Shown: positions 24,143 through 33,471, numbered from the stretch's first letter. The stretch: 64,000 bases of DNA from JACQFZ01 sp036381895 (GCA_036381895.1 DASVBY010000028.1:1-64000); one strand, 5' to 3'. Program-made: numbers and translations. Notes: generated from the sequence alone by a model not told the origin.

Positions 24143-25709
24143 CCTCGGCGGCCGGCGCATCCGCCCGGAGCCGTGCGAGGTGCTCGGCGGGCAGCGGCGC
24201 CGTGAAGCGCGAGACGACGACGGTCACGAGCACCGAGACCGCAGCGCCGAAGGTCGCCGCCGAGTACGGGTTCGTCGAGTAGAACGCGAACCATCTGCCG
24301 GCATCCTCGAGCGCAGTTCCGACGAGCCAGTTGCCGTCGAGGATCTGGCCGCGGATCAGGATGAAGGTCACGGCGCCCGCCCAGAAGCCGCTGATCGCTC
24401 CGGCCCGCGTCGCGCCGAGCCACAGAGAGCCGACGACGAGCGGCCCCATCAGCGCGGCGACGAAGCCGCCGACGCCGATCCACATCAGGAGCACGACGTT
24501 CATGTTCATCGTCGCCCAGCCGAGCACGGCCGCGCCGACGATCGTGAGCGCGGTCGTCACGCGGCTGATCCGGAGCACGTTCCGGTCGAGCTCGGCCTCG
24601 CTCGAGTTGCGGTGGATCCGCGGTGCGATGCTGCGCCTGTAGATGTCGTTCGCGAACACCTGCGACGTCGAGATCACGAGCCCGTCGGCCGTCGACATGA
24701 TCGCCGACAGGACGCCGACGCCGAGGAGGGCGGCGAGCCACGTCGGAAAGATCTCGACGAAGAGCGCCGGCAGCGCGTTGTTGACCGCGCCCGCCTGCTC
24801 GAACAGCTCGCCGCCGAGCACGGTCCGAGCCGTGAAGCCGCCGAGCGTGATCGCCGGCAGCAGGAAGCTGAAAGCGAAGGCGAGCATCACGAAGCGGTTC
24901 CTCGAGCGCTCGTCGCGAAGCGCCCAGAGCTTGTTGCCGATGTGGGGCAGCAGGCCGAGCGGGATGTGCGCGACGGTCACGGCGACCGCCGCCCAGACGG
25001 ACGCCGTGATCGGATCGTCGGGATTGAACGGCGCGAGCAGCTCCGGGTCCTGGGCGCGCAGGTTGTCCAGCATCTCGCCGAAGCCGCCGGCCCCGACGCC
25101 GAGAAAGAAGAGCACGGTGATCGCGGCGGCGAGCGCGAGCATCAGCAGGCCTTGCGCGCCGTCGGTCAGGATGTCCGCATGCGCGCCGCCGAGCGTGACG
25201 TACGCGAGCAGCACCGCCGTCGTGATCACGAGGGCCCAGATCTGCGGCATGCCGAGCATCATCTCGAACATCACGAGCCCGGACACGAGCTGGCTCGCGA
25301 GATAGAACAGCAGGATCAGCGAGAAGATCGCCGCGGACAGCCGCATGCCCTCGGAGTCGAAGCGCTCGCCGAGGAACTCGGGGATCGACCGCGAGCCCGT
25401 CGCATTGCCGAAACGCGCGATCGCGTGCTGGCAGATCAAGATGCCGATGTAGACGCCGACGGGATAACAGAACGCGATCCACAGCGTCGACATGCCGTAC
25501 GTGTAGGTGAGCCCCGGCAAGCCGAGGAACGTCGCGCCGCTCGCGGCGGTCGATGCGAACGCGAGCGCGAGGAGGAACGGGCCGTAGCTGCGCCGGGCCG
25601 TCGCGAAATCGTCGGCGCCGGTGACGCGGCGGCTGCCGAGCCAGCCGAGTGCGAGCATCGCGGCGATGTAAAGAATCAGAAAGGCCCAGGACCAGATATG
25701 AAGAGCCAT
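24108..25709 (-). CDS. Sodium:solute symporter family protein
   Basis: A 533-residue membrane transporter of the SSS family (PutP/PanF fold, about thirteen spans). Typical segments are FASTAASGATFLGLPGLTYT in helix 1, YVTLGGAHADILTDGAQGLL near helix 5 and GVGVLSAIMSTADGLVISTS around helix 8, where sodium-coordinating Ser/Thr lie. The start at 25709 follows GGGGGGAA at eight bases. It moves an organic solute with Na+; the substrate is unknown. It is convergent with the TonB operon, and the 3' ends overlap by 35 bp. Confidence 0.88.
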   Translation of the reverse strand: MALHIWSWAFLILYIAAMLALGWLGSRRVTGADDFATARRSYGPFLLALAFASTAASGATFLGLPGLTYTYGMSTLWIAFCYPVGVYIGILICQHAIARFGNATGSRSIPEFLGERFDSEGMRLSAAIFSLILLFYLASQLVSGLVMFEMMLGMPQIWALVITTAVLLAYVTLGGAHADILTDGAQGLLMLALAAAITVLFFLGVGAGGFGEMLDNLRAQDPELLAPFNPDDPITASVWAAVAVTVAHIPLGLLPHIGNKLWALRDERSRNRFVMLAFAFSFLLPAITLGGFTARTVLGGELFEQAGAVNNALPALFVEIFPTWLAALLGVGVLSAIMSTADGLVISTSQVFANDIYRRSIAPRIHRNSSEAELDRNVLRISRVTTALTIVGAAVLGWATMNMNVVLLMWIGVGGFVAALMGPLVVGSLWLGATRAGAISGFWAGAVTFILIRGQILDGNWLVGTALEDAGRWFAFYSTNPYSAATFGAAVSVLVTVVVSRFTAPLPAEHLARLRADAPAAEVSGRSPALESR

Positions 25710-25937
25710 TTCGAGCGTTCCCCCCAAGCGTCGTCGCCCCCGGCGCCTTGGCCGGATCGCGCGATTCTATGGGAATTCAAGGGATTACACTAGAAATCTC
25801 TGCGTTGGGATTCTGCCCACTATTGAGGTGGGAGTCGGCAGTGGGACGAAAAAGTTTGCTTTTGTCCGATCTCGGGCGTATCGTCGGGCGCGCTTAGCGG
25901 AACGCCCGGTAAGCAGAGGGGAGGAGTCCGAACGAGA

Positions 25938-27380
25938 ATGCCAGGCGCGGAATCTCTGCTCCTCGAGATCGAAACGTTCTGTCGTCGGTCCGGCATGGCC
26001 GAGTCGACCTTCGGCAGGCTCGCCGTCAACGACGGCAAGCTCTGCATGAGGCTGCGCAGCGGCAAGGACGTGACGCTCGAGACGGCAAACAAGATCAAGA
26101 GCTTCATCACCGAGAATCAACCGCAGCAGGCCGGGGACGGAGGGCTCGACAGACCCGTCGCGGCCGAAGACAAGGATTTTGCGATGACTGCGAAGACGTC
26201 GACGCGCAGAAAGGTTTCCACGCGTCTCGCCGCACGGCCCATTGGCGCGGACGGCGCGGAAACGGACCGGCCGTTCCGCTTCTACGACAACCGCCAGAAG
26301 TACCTCGCGTTCGTGAACACGACGAACGAGAAGTGGAAGGTCGCGGAGCGGGCGACCCGCGAGCTCGCGCTGCTGAGGCCGCGTCCGCCGGCGCTGCGCG
26401 TGTTCGACGCCGGCATGGGCGACGCGACCGTGCTCACCCACCTGATGCGCGCGATGCACCGCCGCTACCCGATCATGCCGTTCTTCATCGTCGCGAAGGA
26501 GATCAGCCTCGAGGACGTGCGCCTCGGCCTGGAGAAGCTGCCGGACCGCTTCATAGAGCATCCCGCGACGGTGATCGTGATCACGAACCTCTACTATGCA
26601 GAGGCGCCGTGGCTCAGGCCCCGGGACGTCCGCAACGCCGCGGCGCTCAACTGGCGCGAGGTCGCGCTCGAAGGCGACTCGGCGTACGAGTACGGCGAGC
26701 AGCTCCGCGCGATCGATCCGGTGCTCGTCGAAGGCTGGCAGGTCAAGTCGAGCGAGAAGACCGGCAACCCGACGTACGTCCGTCCGTCCGTGCTCGTGAT
26801 CTACCGCAAGGATCACTCGTTCCTGCTCGACAGCGTGATCCCGAAGCCCGGCCAGGTCGCGGGCGAGTACGATCTCGCCCTCGCGTCGCAGCCGTGGCGC
26901 GCACGGATGAGCGCGGAATTCAAGGTGAAGAAGGTGCTCGCGCCACTAGTACGCAGTCTCGGTCCCGGCGGGCGGCTACTTGCGGTACAGTCTTGCGGCG
27001 ACGACCCGGCGCTCGAGCTGGTCCGGAAGGTCTGGCCGAACGAGGATCCGTTCCGGGTGGACCGGCACGAGCTCATCAAGGTGCTGCGCGACGAGCTCGG
27101 CCGCGACGCCCGCAACTACAACTTCGTCGCGGGTTCGGACGCGAAGGCAGTGTTCCGCTACGAGATGCACACGCTGCCGAGCGAGGTGCAGCAGAGCATC
27201 GGCACGTCCACGTTGTTCGCCGCGTGGAACGCCTCGATCTACGTCGCGCAGATCGAGGACGAGCGGCTCGAGGAGGTCGTGTCGTCGAGCGACTACCTGC
27301 GGTACACGGCCGAGGTTCTGAAGAAGTACAAGGGCTTGTGGTTCAACGACGAAAGCTTCGTGGTGTCACGAAAGCACTGA
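25938..27380 (+). CDS. Uncharacterised protein: N-terminal HTH-like domain plus SAM-methyltransferase-like Rossmann domain
   Basis: A 480-residue protein of no function known to me. Residues about 5-58 resemble a small repressor-like helical domain (GMAESTFGRLAVNDGKLCMR, then VTLETANKIKSFI). A basic linker follows, then a Rossmann domain with a glycine-rich loop VFDAGMGDATVLTHLMRAMH (about 150-170) and an acidic strand end, as in class I methyltransferases. It ends LRYTAEVLKKYKGLWFNDES. It is the first gene of a block with an MTHFR paralogue, metK, ahcY and metF, which supports use of S-adenosylmethionine. The ATG is preceded by GGGGAGGAG. The enzyme activity and the target of the helical domain are unknown. 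Confidence 0.75.
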   Translation: MPGAESLLLEIETFCRRSGMAESTFGRLAVNDGKLCMRLRSGKDVTLETANKIKSFITENQPQQAGDGGLDRPVAAEDKDFAMTAKTSTRRKVSTRLAARPIGADGAETDRPFRFYDNRQKYLAFVNTTNEKWKVAERATRELALLRPRPPALRVFDAGMGDATVLTHLMRAMHRRYPIMPFFIVAKEISLEDVRLGLEKLPDRFIEHPATVIVITNLYYAEAPWLRPRDVRNAAALNWREVALEGDSAYEYGEQLRAIDPVLVEGWQVKSSEKTGNPTYVRPSVLVIYRKDHSFLLDSVIPKPGQVAGEYDLALASQPWRARMSAEFKVKKVLAPLVRSLGPGGRLLAVQSCGDDPALELVRKVWPNEDPFRVDRHELIKVLRDELGRDARNYNFVAGSDAKAVFRYEMHTLPSEVQQSIGTSTLFAAWNASIYVAQIEDERLEEVVSSSDYLRYTAEVLKKYKGLWFNDESFVVSRKH

Positions 27381-27402
27381 GCGCGTAAGGGAGCAATACG
27401 CC

Positions 27403-28302
27403 ATGCCGTCGACCGACGACTTGAAGCAAGCGATCGTCTCGTTCCTCACGGGATACTCGATCGAGGCGACGCCGCACGACGAGGAGAAGCTCGGCGAGAT
27501 CGCCGAGACGTTACCGCCCGGCACCGCGACTTATATGGCCCACCTGCCGGGCTTCAGCCTGGACGACATCGCGCGGCTCTGCGTGCGTATGCAGTCGATG
27601 GGTCTGACGGCCGTGCCGCACATCGTTTCCCGCAAGCTCGAGAGCCGCGACCAGCTCGCGCGCGCGCTCGAGACGCTCGCGAAGGGCGGCGTCAGCGAGG
27701 CGCTCGTGATCGGCGGCGACGAGGCCGCGCCGAACGCGGCGTTCGATTCGAGCCTCGAGGTGCTGCAGACGGGGCTGTTCGACGAGTTCGGTTTCAAGCA
27801 CGTCGGCGTCGCCGGGCACCCCGAGGGCAGCCAGGCGATCGGGCCGCAGACGACCGAGATTCTGCGCGACAAGGCCGACTTCGCGAAAACCGCGAAGGTC
27901 AAGCTCAGGGTCGTCACGCAGTTCGGCTTCGATCCGGAAGCCGTGACGGACTGGGAGGCGAGCACGTCCGAGGCCGGGATCGATTTGCCGATTCACGTCG
28001 GGATGGCGGGGCCGTCGTCGCTGCGTCAGCTCGTGCGTTTTGCGATGCGCTGCGGCATCGGCTCGTCCGCACGTATGGTGACGACGCGCACGGCGGACAT
28101 CGCGAAACTCATCGGCACGAAGACGCCCGACGACCAGATCGTGCATTTCGCGAAGCACCGCCTGAGCAACCCGTCGTCGCGCATCCACCGCGCGCATTTC
28201 TTCTGCTTCGGCGGCGTGCTGAAGACCGCGCAGTGGGCAAATTCCGTGATCGGGGGACGCTTCGAGCTGAACAGCCGAGGGAACGGCTTCGAAGTTGCCT
28301 GA
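27403..28302 (+). CDS. Divergent methylenetetrahydrofolate reductase-like protein
   Basis: A 299-residue TIM-barrel protein of the MTHFR (MetF) family but clearly unlike the canonical MetF at 31317. The catalytic Glu position can be read as Glu21 in YSIEATPHDE and the flavin-site Asp as Asp106 in VIGGDEAAP. The FELFPP motif of true MetF is replaced. Later blocks KVKLRVVTQFGFDPEAVTDW and DLPIHVGMAGPSSL follow the family's barrel order. RIHRAHFFCFGGVLKTAQW near the C-terminus is distinctive. It starts 22 bp after the unknown Rossmann gene, with AAGGGAG upstream. A reductase for a different one-carbon folate or a demethylation route is possible; this is inference. Confidence 0.78.
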   Translation: MPSTDDLKQAIVSFLTGYSIEATPHDEEKLGEIAETLPPGTATYMAHLPGFSLDDIARLCVRMQSMGLTAVPHIVSRKLESRDQLARALETLAKGGVSEALVIGGDEAAPNAAFDSSLEVLQTGLFDEFGFKHVGVAGHPEGSQAIGPQTTEILRDKADFAKTAKVKLRVVTQFGFDPEAVTDWEASTSEAGIDLPIHVGMAGPSSLRQLVRFAMRCGIGSSARMVTTRTADIAKLIGTKTPDDQIVHFAKHRLSNPSSRIHRAHFFCFGGVLKTAQWANSVIGGRFELNSRGNGFEVA

Positions 28303-28379
28303 CCAGAGACGGGCAGGGCACGAGGCGCATTTCACGGCGCATCAATAAAGGAAATCGACTAAGAGTAGGTGTAACAACG

Positions 28380-29564
28380 ATGAGCAAGTCATACCTGTTT
28401 ACGTCCGAGTCCGTCTCGGAGGGGCATCCGGACAAGATCGCGGATCAGGTCTCGGACGCGATCCTCGACGCGTACATCGCGCAGGACCCGAAGAGCCGGG
28501 TCGCGTGCGAGACGCTGACGAAGACCGGTCTCGTGATGGTCGCGGGGGAGATCACGAGCAACGCTCAGATCGAGGCCGAGGAGATCATCCGCAAAGTCGT
28601 GCTCGACATCGGTTACGACCACTCCGACAAGGGTTTCGACGGCCACACGTGCGCCGTCATCAACGCGCTCGGGAAGCAGTCGCGCGACATCGCGCAGGGC
28701 GTCGACCGCGGCAATCCAGAGGATCAGGGCGCGGGCGACCAGGGCTTGATGTTCGGCTACGCGACGAACGAGACGGATACGTTCATGCCCGCGCCGATCA
28801 TCTACGCCCACAAGCTGCTCGAGCGCCATGCGGAGCTGCGCAAGTCCGGCGGCGCCGACTGGGCACGGCCGGACGCGAAGAGCCAGCTCACGTTCCGTTA
28901 CGAGGACAACAAGCCGGTCGGCATCGTCGCCGTCGTGCTTTCGACCCAGCACAGCCCCGACATCTCGCAGAAGGACCTGCACGAGGCCGTGATGGAGGAG
29001 ATCATCAAGCCGGTTCTGCCGCAGAAGTGGATCTCGAAGGACACGGTCTACCACATCAACCCGACCGGGCGCTTCGTGATCGGCGGCCCGATGGGCGACT
29101 GCGGCCTGACGGGACGCAAGATCATCGTCGACACGTACGGCGGCATGGCGCGCCACGGCGGCGGCGCGTTCTCCGGGAAGGACCCGTCGAAGGTGGACCG
29201 CTCCGCGGCCTATGCCGGGCGCTACGTCGCGAAGAACATCGTCGCGGCCGGGCTCGCGGATCGGTGCGAGATTCAGATCGCCTACGCCATCGGCGTGGCG
29301 CGGCCGGTATCCATCCACGTCGAAACCTTCGGCACGGGTCACGTTCCCGAGAGCCGCATCGTGGAACTCGTGCGGGAGCATTTCGACCTGCGGCCGAAAG
29401 GCATCATCCAGATGCTCGACCTGCTGCGGCCCATCTATCTGCCGACCGCGGCCTACGGGCATTTCGGGCGGACGGAATCGAGCTTCACCTGGGAGCGCAC
29501 CGACAAGGCGGCGGCGCTCGCCGACGCCGCGGGCGTCAAGAAGCGGGAGGCCGCCACCGCCTGA
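28380..29564 (+). CDS. metK: S-adenosylmethionine synthetase
   Basis: A 394-residue enzyme that makes SAM from methionine and ATP in the cytoplasm. It opens with YLFTSESVSEGHPDKIADQV (ATP-binding His in GHPDK), carries GAGDQGLMFGYATNE (about 118-132) and the phosphate loop GGGAFSGKDPSKVDRSAAY. Length matches the family. The ATG at 28380 is preceded by AGTAGGTG. It is the third gene of the methyl-cycle block, 77 bp after the MTHFR paralogue. The SAH riboswitch of ahcY follows, so ahcY can be controlled separately. Confidence 0.97.
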   Translation: MSKSYLFTSESVSEGHPDKIADQVSDAILDAYIAQDPKSRVACETLTKTGLVMVAGEITSNAQIEAEEIIRKVVLDIGYDHSDKGFDGHTCAVINALGKQSRDIAQGVDRGNPEDQGAGDQGLMFGYATNETDTFMPAPIIYAHKLLERHAELRKSGGADWARPDAKSQLTFRYEDNKPVGIVAVVLSTQHSPDISQKDLHEAVMEEIIKPVLPQKWISKDTVYHINPTGRFVIGGPMGDCGLTGRKIIVDTYGGMARHGGGAFSGKDPSKVDRSAAYAGRYVAKNIVAAGLADRCEIQIAYAIGVARPVSIHVETFGTGHVPESRIVELVREHFDLRPKGIIQMLDLLRPIYLPTAAYGHFGRTESSFTWERTDKAAALADAAGVKKREAATA

Positions 29565-29604
29565 TCTCTGCAGTCCCATCAACGCCGCACGGTGCGGCGA
29601 GCGC

Positions 29605-29730
29605 GGCCGTCGAGGAGCGTTGCAGCCGCGCGCCGGAGCCCGGGGCAGCGCTAGAGCGCCGTCCGCGGCTGTCGCGGCGCGCGGTCAGGCTCGGGGGCCG
29701 CGAACAACCATGCAACGGCGCTCGCTTATC
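29605..29730 (+). promoter_or_regulatory. S-adenosylhomocysteine (SAH) riboswitch
   Basis: The 180-bp gap before ahcY contains the conserved elements of the SAH riboswitch in order. TCGAGGAGCGTTGCAGCC lies at 29610-29627, then a variable GC-rich hairpin, CAGGCTCGG at 29686-29694 and CAACGGCGCTCGCTTATC at 29713-29730. The 5' GAGCG and 3' CGCTC blocks can pair. The ribosome-binding site AGGAGC of ahcY follows at once. This class turns on ahcY expression when toxic SAH accumulates and is known from beta- and gammaproteobacteria. Confidence 0.92.
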
Positions 29731-29744
29731 TCAGGAGCACGTCC

Positions 29745-31160
29745 ATGAACGCTGTGGTCAACCCCGATTTTCGTGACTACCGGATCGCCGATATCTCGCT
29801 TGCCGCCTGGGGGCGGAAGGAGATCGCGATCGCCGAGAGCGAAATGCCGGCGCTGATGGCGATCCGCGAGGAGTACGCGCCCAGCCAGCCGCTCAAGGAC
29901 GCACGCATCGCGGGATCGCTGCACATGACGATCCAGACGGCGGTGCTGATCGAAACCCTCAAAGCGCTCGGCGCCGAGGTGCGCTGGGCATCGTGCAACA
30001 TATTCTCGACCCAGGACCACGCGGCGGCGGCGATCGCGGCGACCGGCACCCCGGTGTTCGCCTACAAGGGTGAAACGCTCGAGGAGTACTGGGAATTCAC
30101 GCACCGGATTTTCGAGTTCGGCGACAGCCGCGGGCCCAATATGATTCTGGACGACGGCGGCGATGCGACGCTGCTCGTGCACCTCGGGATCCGCGCCGAG
30201 AAGGACCCGTCGGTGCTGAACAATCCCGGCAGCGAAGAGGAGGAGGCGCTGTTTGCGGCCGTCAAGAAGCGTCTGGCGGCGAAGCCGGGCTGGTACTCGA
30301 TGATCGCGAAGGAGATTCGCGGCGTCACCGAGGAGACGACCACGGGCGTGCACCGGCTCTACCAGATGCACAAGGAAGGCCGGCTGCTGTTCCCGGCGAT
30401 CAACGTGAACGATTCGGTGACCAAGTCGAAGTTCGACAACATCTACGGTTGCCGCGAGTCGCTGGTCGACGGCATCAAGCGCGCCACCGACGTCATGATC
30501 GCCGGCAAGATCGCCGTGGTCGCGGGCTACGGCGAGGTTGGCAAGGGCTCGGCGCAGGCGCTGCGCGGGTTGCAGGCGCAGGTGTGGGTGACGGAGATCG
30601 ACCCGATCTGTGCGCTGCAGGCGGCGATGGAGGGCTACCGCGTGGTGACGATGGATTACGCCGCGGACAAAGCCGACATCTTCGTGACGGCGACGGGGAA
30701 CGTGAACGTCATCACGCACGAGCACATGAAGCGCATGAAGCACAACGCGATCGTGTGCAACATCGGGCATTTCGACAACGAGATCGACGTCGCCTCGCTG
30801 CGGCAGTACAGGTGGGAGAACATCAAACCGCAGGTCGACCACATCATCTTTCCGGACGGCAAGCGGCTGATCCTGCTCGCCGAAGGCCGGCTCGTGAACC
30901 TCGGCTGCGCGACCGGACACCCGAGCTACGTGATGTCGTCCTCGTTCGCCAACCAGGTGCTCGCCCAGATCGAGCTGTACACCAAGCGCAGCCAGTATCC
31001 GGTCGGCGTCTACATGCTGCCGAAGATACTGGACGAGAAGGTCGCGAGGCTGCAGCTCAAGAAGCTCGACGCGATGCTGACCGAGCTGACGGACGAGCAG
31101 GCGCGCTACATCGGCGTCCCGAAGCAAGGCCCGTACAAGCCGGAGCATTACCGCTACTGA
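29745..31160 (+). CDS. ahcY: Adenosylhomocysteinase
   Basis: A 471-residue NAD-dependent enzyme that splits S-adenosylhomocysteine into adenosine and homocysteine, removing the product inhibitor of methyltransferases. Conserved blocks are SLHMTIQTAVLIETLKALGA, SCNIFSTQDHAAAAIA, the NAD loop GYGEVGKGSAQALRG, VTEIDPICALQAAMEGYRV, and the C-terminal YKPEHYRY with the Lys and Tyr that reach the neighbouring subunit. AGGAGC lies eight bases upstream of the ATG, just downstream of the riboswitch. It forms the methyl cycle with metK and metF. Confidence 0.98.
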   Translation: MNAVVNPDFRDYRIADISLAAWGRKEIAIAESEMPALMAIREEYAPSQPLKDARIAGSLHMTIQTAVLIETLKALGAEVRWASCNIFSTQDHAAAAIAATGTPVFAYKGETLEEYWEFTHRIFEFGDSRGPNMILDDGGDATLLVHLGIRAEKDPSVLNNPGSEEEEALFAAVKKRLAAKPGWYSMIAKEIRGVTEETTTGVHRLYQMHKEGRLLFPAINVNDSVTKSKFDNIYGCRESLVDGIKRATDVMIAGKIAVVAGYGEVGKGSAQALRGLQAQVWVTEIDPICALQAAMEGYRVVTMDYAADKADIFVTATGNVNVITHEHMKRMKHNAIVCNIGHFDNEIDVASLRQYRWENIKPQVDHIIFPDGKRLILLAEGRLVNLGCATGHPSYVMSSSFANQVLAQIELYTKRSQYPVGVYMLPKILDEKVARLQLKKLDAMLTELTDEQARYIGVPKQGPYKPEHYRY

Positions 31161-31316
31161 GGCCGGCGACGGGCGCCATCCGCCGTCCGCCCCGTCGGAC
31201 CCCTTGATCGACACCGGTGCCGCAAACCGGGCACACGCGCCACGCTCAGCGCGAGCGGGTGGGCGGCACCCGCAGCCCGATGCGTCGCGTGTGAATGCGC
31301 GCCGCTTGAGGTGAGC

Positions 31317-32168
31317 ATGCAATCACAACAGAAGTACGCGCGCACCTTCAGCTTCGAGCTTTTTCCGCCGCGCGACGAAGCGGCGCGCAGCAGGCTGCGC
31401 GAAGCGGTCGCGCAGCTCGCGCAACTCCGGCCGAGATTCTTTTCCGTGACGTACGGTGCCGGCGGCTCGACGCGCACGGGTACCCACGAGACCGCGGTCG
31501 AACTGCTGACGCAGGGCCTCGATGTGGCGCCGCATCTTTCCTGCGTCGGCGCGACGCGCGAGAGCCTGCGCGAGCAGGTGCAAGCCTATCGCGCACGCGG
31601 CGTGCGCCGCATCGTCGCACTCGGCGGCGACCCGCCCTCAGGGCTCGGTCTTGCGAGCGGCGGGGAGTTCCGCCACGCCTACCAGCTGGTCGAGCTCATC
31701 CGGCAGGAGACCGGCGACCACTTCCACATCGAGGTTGCGGCGTACCCCGAGGTGCATCCGCGCGCCCGCAGCGCAGCCGATGATCTGCGCCACTTCAAGC
31801 ACAAGGTGGAATGCGGGGCGAACGGCGCCATCACGCAGTATTTCTACAACCCGGACGCGTACTTTCGTTTCGTCGAGGAATGCGAGGCGATCGGCGTGGA
31901 CGTCCCGATCGTGCCGGGCATCATGCCGATCACGAATTACCGCCAGCTTGCGCGCTTCTCGGACGCGTGCGGCGCCGAGATTCCGCGCTGGATCAGACAG
32001 CGCCTCGAAGGCTACGGCGACGACCTGGAGTCGATTCGCGCGTTCGGGCTCGATGTGACCACGGACCTTTGCGATCGGCTGCTCGCGGGTGGTGCGCCTG
32101 GGCTTCATTTCTATACGCTCAACCGCGCAGGGCCGACCTGTACGATCTGGGAGCGCCTCGGCCTGTAG
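31317..32168 (+). CDS. metF: 5,10-methylenetetrahydrofolate reductase
   Basis: A 283-residue canonical MetF, reducing methylene-THF to methyl-THF for methionine regeneration. The catalytic Glu14 lies in TFSFELFPPRDE. FFSVTYGAGGSTRTGTHETA, then IVALGGDPPSG with Asp105 and the FAD and folate-site region KVECGANGAITQYFYNPDAY follow. The ATG at 31317 is chosen over an in-frame GTG at 31311 because TTGAGGTGA then serves as ribosome-binding site. It lies 156 bp after ahcY and completes the methyl cycle. Confidence 0.96.
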   Translation: MQSQQKYARTFSFELFPPRDEAARSRLREAVAQLAQLRPRFFSVTYGAGGSTRTGTHETAVELLTQGLDVAPHLSCVGATRESLREQVQAYRARGVRRIVALGGDPPSGLGLASGGEFRHAYQLVELIRQETGDHFHIEVAAYPEVHPRARSAADDLRHFKHKVECGANGAITQYFYNPDAYFRFVEECEAIGVDVPIVPGIMPITNYRQLARFSDACGAEIPRWIRQRLEGYGDDLESIRAFGLDVTTDLCDRLLAGGAPGLHFYTLNRAGPTCTIWERLGL

Positions 32169-32195
32169 GCGGGGGCGCTGCAGTGTGCGCGCGCG

Positions 32196-33014
32196 ATGGC
32201 AGTCTACGCCATAGGGGACGTGCAGGGGTGCTATGACGCACTGCAGCGTCTGCTCGAGGCGCTGCGATTCGATCCCGCAGAGGACCGCCTGTGGTTCACC
32301 GGAGATCTGGTGAACCGCGGGCCGGCATCGGCCGCGGTGCTCCGCTTCGTGGCGGGTTTGGGCGAAGCGGCGGTTTCCGTGCTCGGCAATCACGACTTCC
32401 ATCTGCTCGCGGTCGCAAGCGGAGTACGGCGGCCGTCACGGCGGGACACATTCCACGATATCCTGGGAGCGGAAGATAGTGAGCGATTGCTAACCTGGCT
32501 CGCCGAGCGACCTTTGATTCATTACGAGCCGCGGGTGGGCTATGCGTTGGTGCACGCCGGTGTTCCGCCCGCGTGGTCGATCGCCGAAGCGCTGCATTAC
32601 GCGGGGGAGGTCGAGGCCGAGATTCGGCAGCGGCGACCGAGAGTCTTCGAAGCCATGTACGGTGACGAACCGAGCCGGTGGGGCGATGCGCTCACGGGGA
32701 TCGATCGGCAGCGCTTCGTGGTGAACGCCTTCACCCGGATGCGGTATTGTGCCCTGGATGGCCGGCTCGACTTCGCGCACAAGGGACCTCCGGGGTCGCA
32801 GCCGCCGGATCTCGTACCGTGGTTCAGGCTGCGCCGGGATGACGTCCGTTCGATTCCGATCGTGGTCGGACATTGGTCGACGCTCGGCTACTACGACGGC
32901 GAGGGCATCATCGCGCTCGACACGGGATGCTGCTGGGGCGGAGAGCTTACGGCCGTGCAACTTACCGATGGCCCGCGATCGCGCGTCTCGGTCAAATGTG
33001 AAGCAGCCGGCTGA
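32196..33014 (+). CDS. apaH: Symmetrical bis(5'-nucleosyl)-tetraphosphatase
   Basis: A 272-residue metallophosphatase that hydrolyses Ap4A to two ADP. The metal-binding motifs are clear: GDVQGCYDALQRLL near the N-terminus, WFTGDLVNRGP, VLGNHDFHLLAV and, downstream, YALVHAGVPPAW and VVGHWSTLGYYDGEGIIALD. Length matches E. coli ApaH (about 280). It follows metF by 27 bp and precedes apaG, the reverse of the usual apaG-apaH order, without rsmA or pdxA beside it. Confidence 0.95.
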   Translation: MAVYAIGDVQGCYDALQRLLEALRFDPAEDRLWFTGDLVNRGPASAAVLRFVAGLGEAAVSVLGNHDFHLLAVASGVRRPSRRDTFHDILGAEDSERLLTWLAERPLIHYEPRVGYALVHAGVPPAWSIAEALHYAGEVEAEIRQRRPRVFEAMYGDEPSRWGDALTGIDRQRFVVNAFTRMRYCALDGRLDFAHKGPPGSQPPDLVPWFRLRRDDVRSIPIVVGHWSTLGYYDGEGIIALDTGCCWGGELTAVQLTDGPRSRVSVKCEAAG

Positions 33015-33074
33015 GTGGAATGCAAATACAGACAGCTGCGTGCACAACGCAGCGGCGCGTGCGGCGGCGCTTTC

Positions 33075-33455
33075 ATGAAATCGGACAAACACAACATCGC
33101 GGTGACGGTACGGACGACCTACATCGCTACCCAGTCCGCACCGGAGAGCAACCGTTACGTCTTCGCCTACACCGTGACGATCACGAACGTGGGTGCGGTG
33201 CCGGCACGGCTGCTGAGCCGGCACTGGATCATCACCGACGGGAACCAGAGGACGCGGGAAGTTCGGGGGGAAGGTGTAGTCGGCGAACAGCCTTACCTGG
33301 CGCCGGGGACGACGTTCGAATACACGAGCGGCACGGTGCTTGAGACGCCTGTCGGGATCATGTGCGGCAGCTACCAGATGGTGGCGGATGACGGCACGCG
33401 CTTCGACGCGGAGATTCCGCCGTTCACCTTGAGCGTACCGGGCACGCTCCACTGA
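33075..33455 (+). CDS. apaG: ApaG protein
   Basis: A 126-residue beta-sandwich protein of the ApaG family, often next to apaH and of undefined biochemical role. The pattern is complete: YVFAYTVTITNVGAVPARLL, SRHWIITDGNQRTREVRGEG, VVGEQPYLAPGTTFEYTSG and GSYQMVADDG. The ATG at 33075 fits the family length; the frame is open back to the apaH stop. No clear ribosome-binding site is seen. The stop codon lies within a strong hairpin shared with the convergent gyrB. Confidence 0.93.
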   Translation: MKSDKHNIAVTVRTTYIATQSAPESNRYVFAYTVTITNVGAVPARLLSRHWIITDGNQRTREVRGEGVVGEQPYLAPGTTFEYTSGTVLETPVGIMCGSYQMVADDGTRFDAEIPPFTLSVPGTLH

Positions 33456-33465
33456 GCGTGCCCGG
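33438..33465. terminator. Bidirectional hairpin terminator between apaG and gyrB
   Basis: A perfect 12-bp stem, CCGGGCACGCTC (33438-33449) with GAGCGTGCCCGG (33454-33465), closes a CACT loop. It overlaps the apaG stop and lies seven bases from the gyrB stop on the other strand. No U-tract follows, so termination may need Rho or serve mainly to separate the convergent transcripts. Confidence 0.6.
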
Positions 33466-33471
33466 GAGCGA

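Noticed and set aside
33015..33074. Longer N-terminus of ApaG
   Set aside because: The extra 20 residues start directly at the apaH stop without an ATG and lack similarity. The ATG at 33075 gives the usual length.
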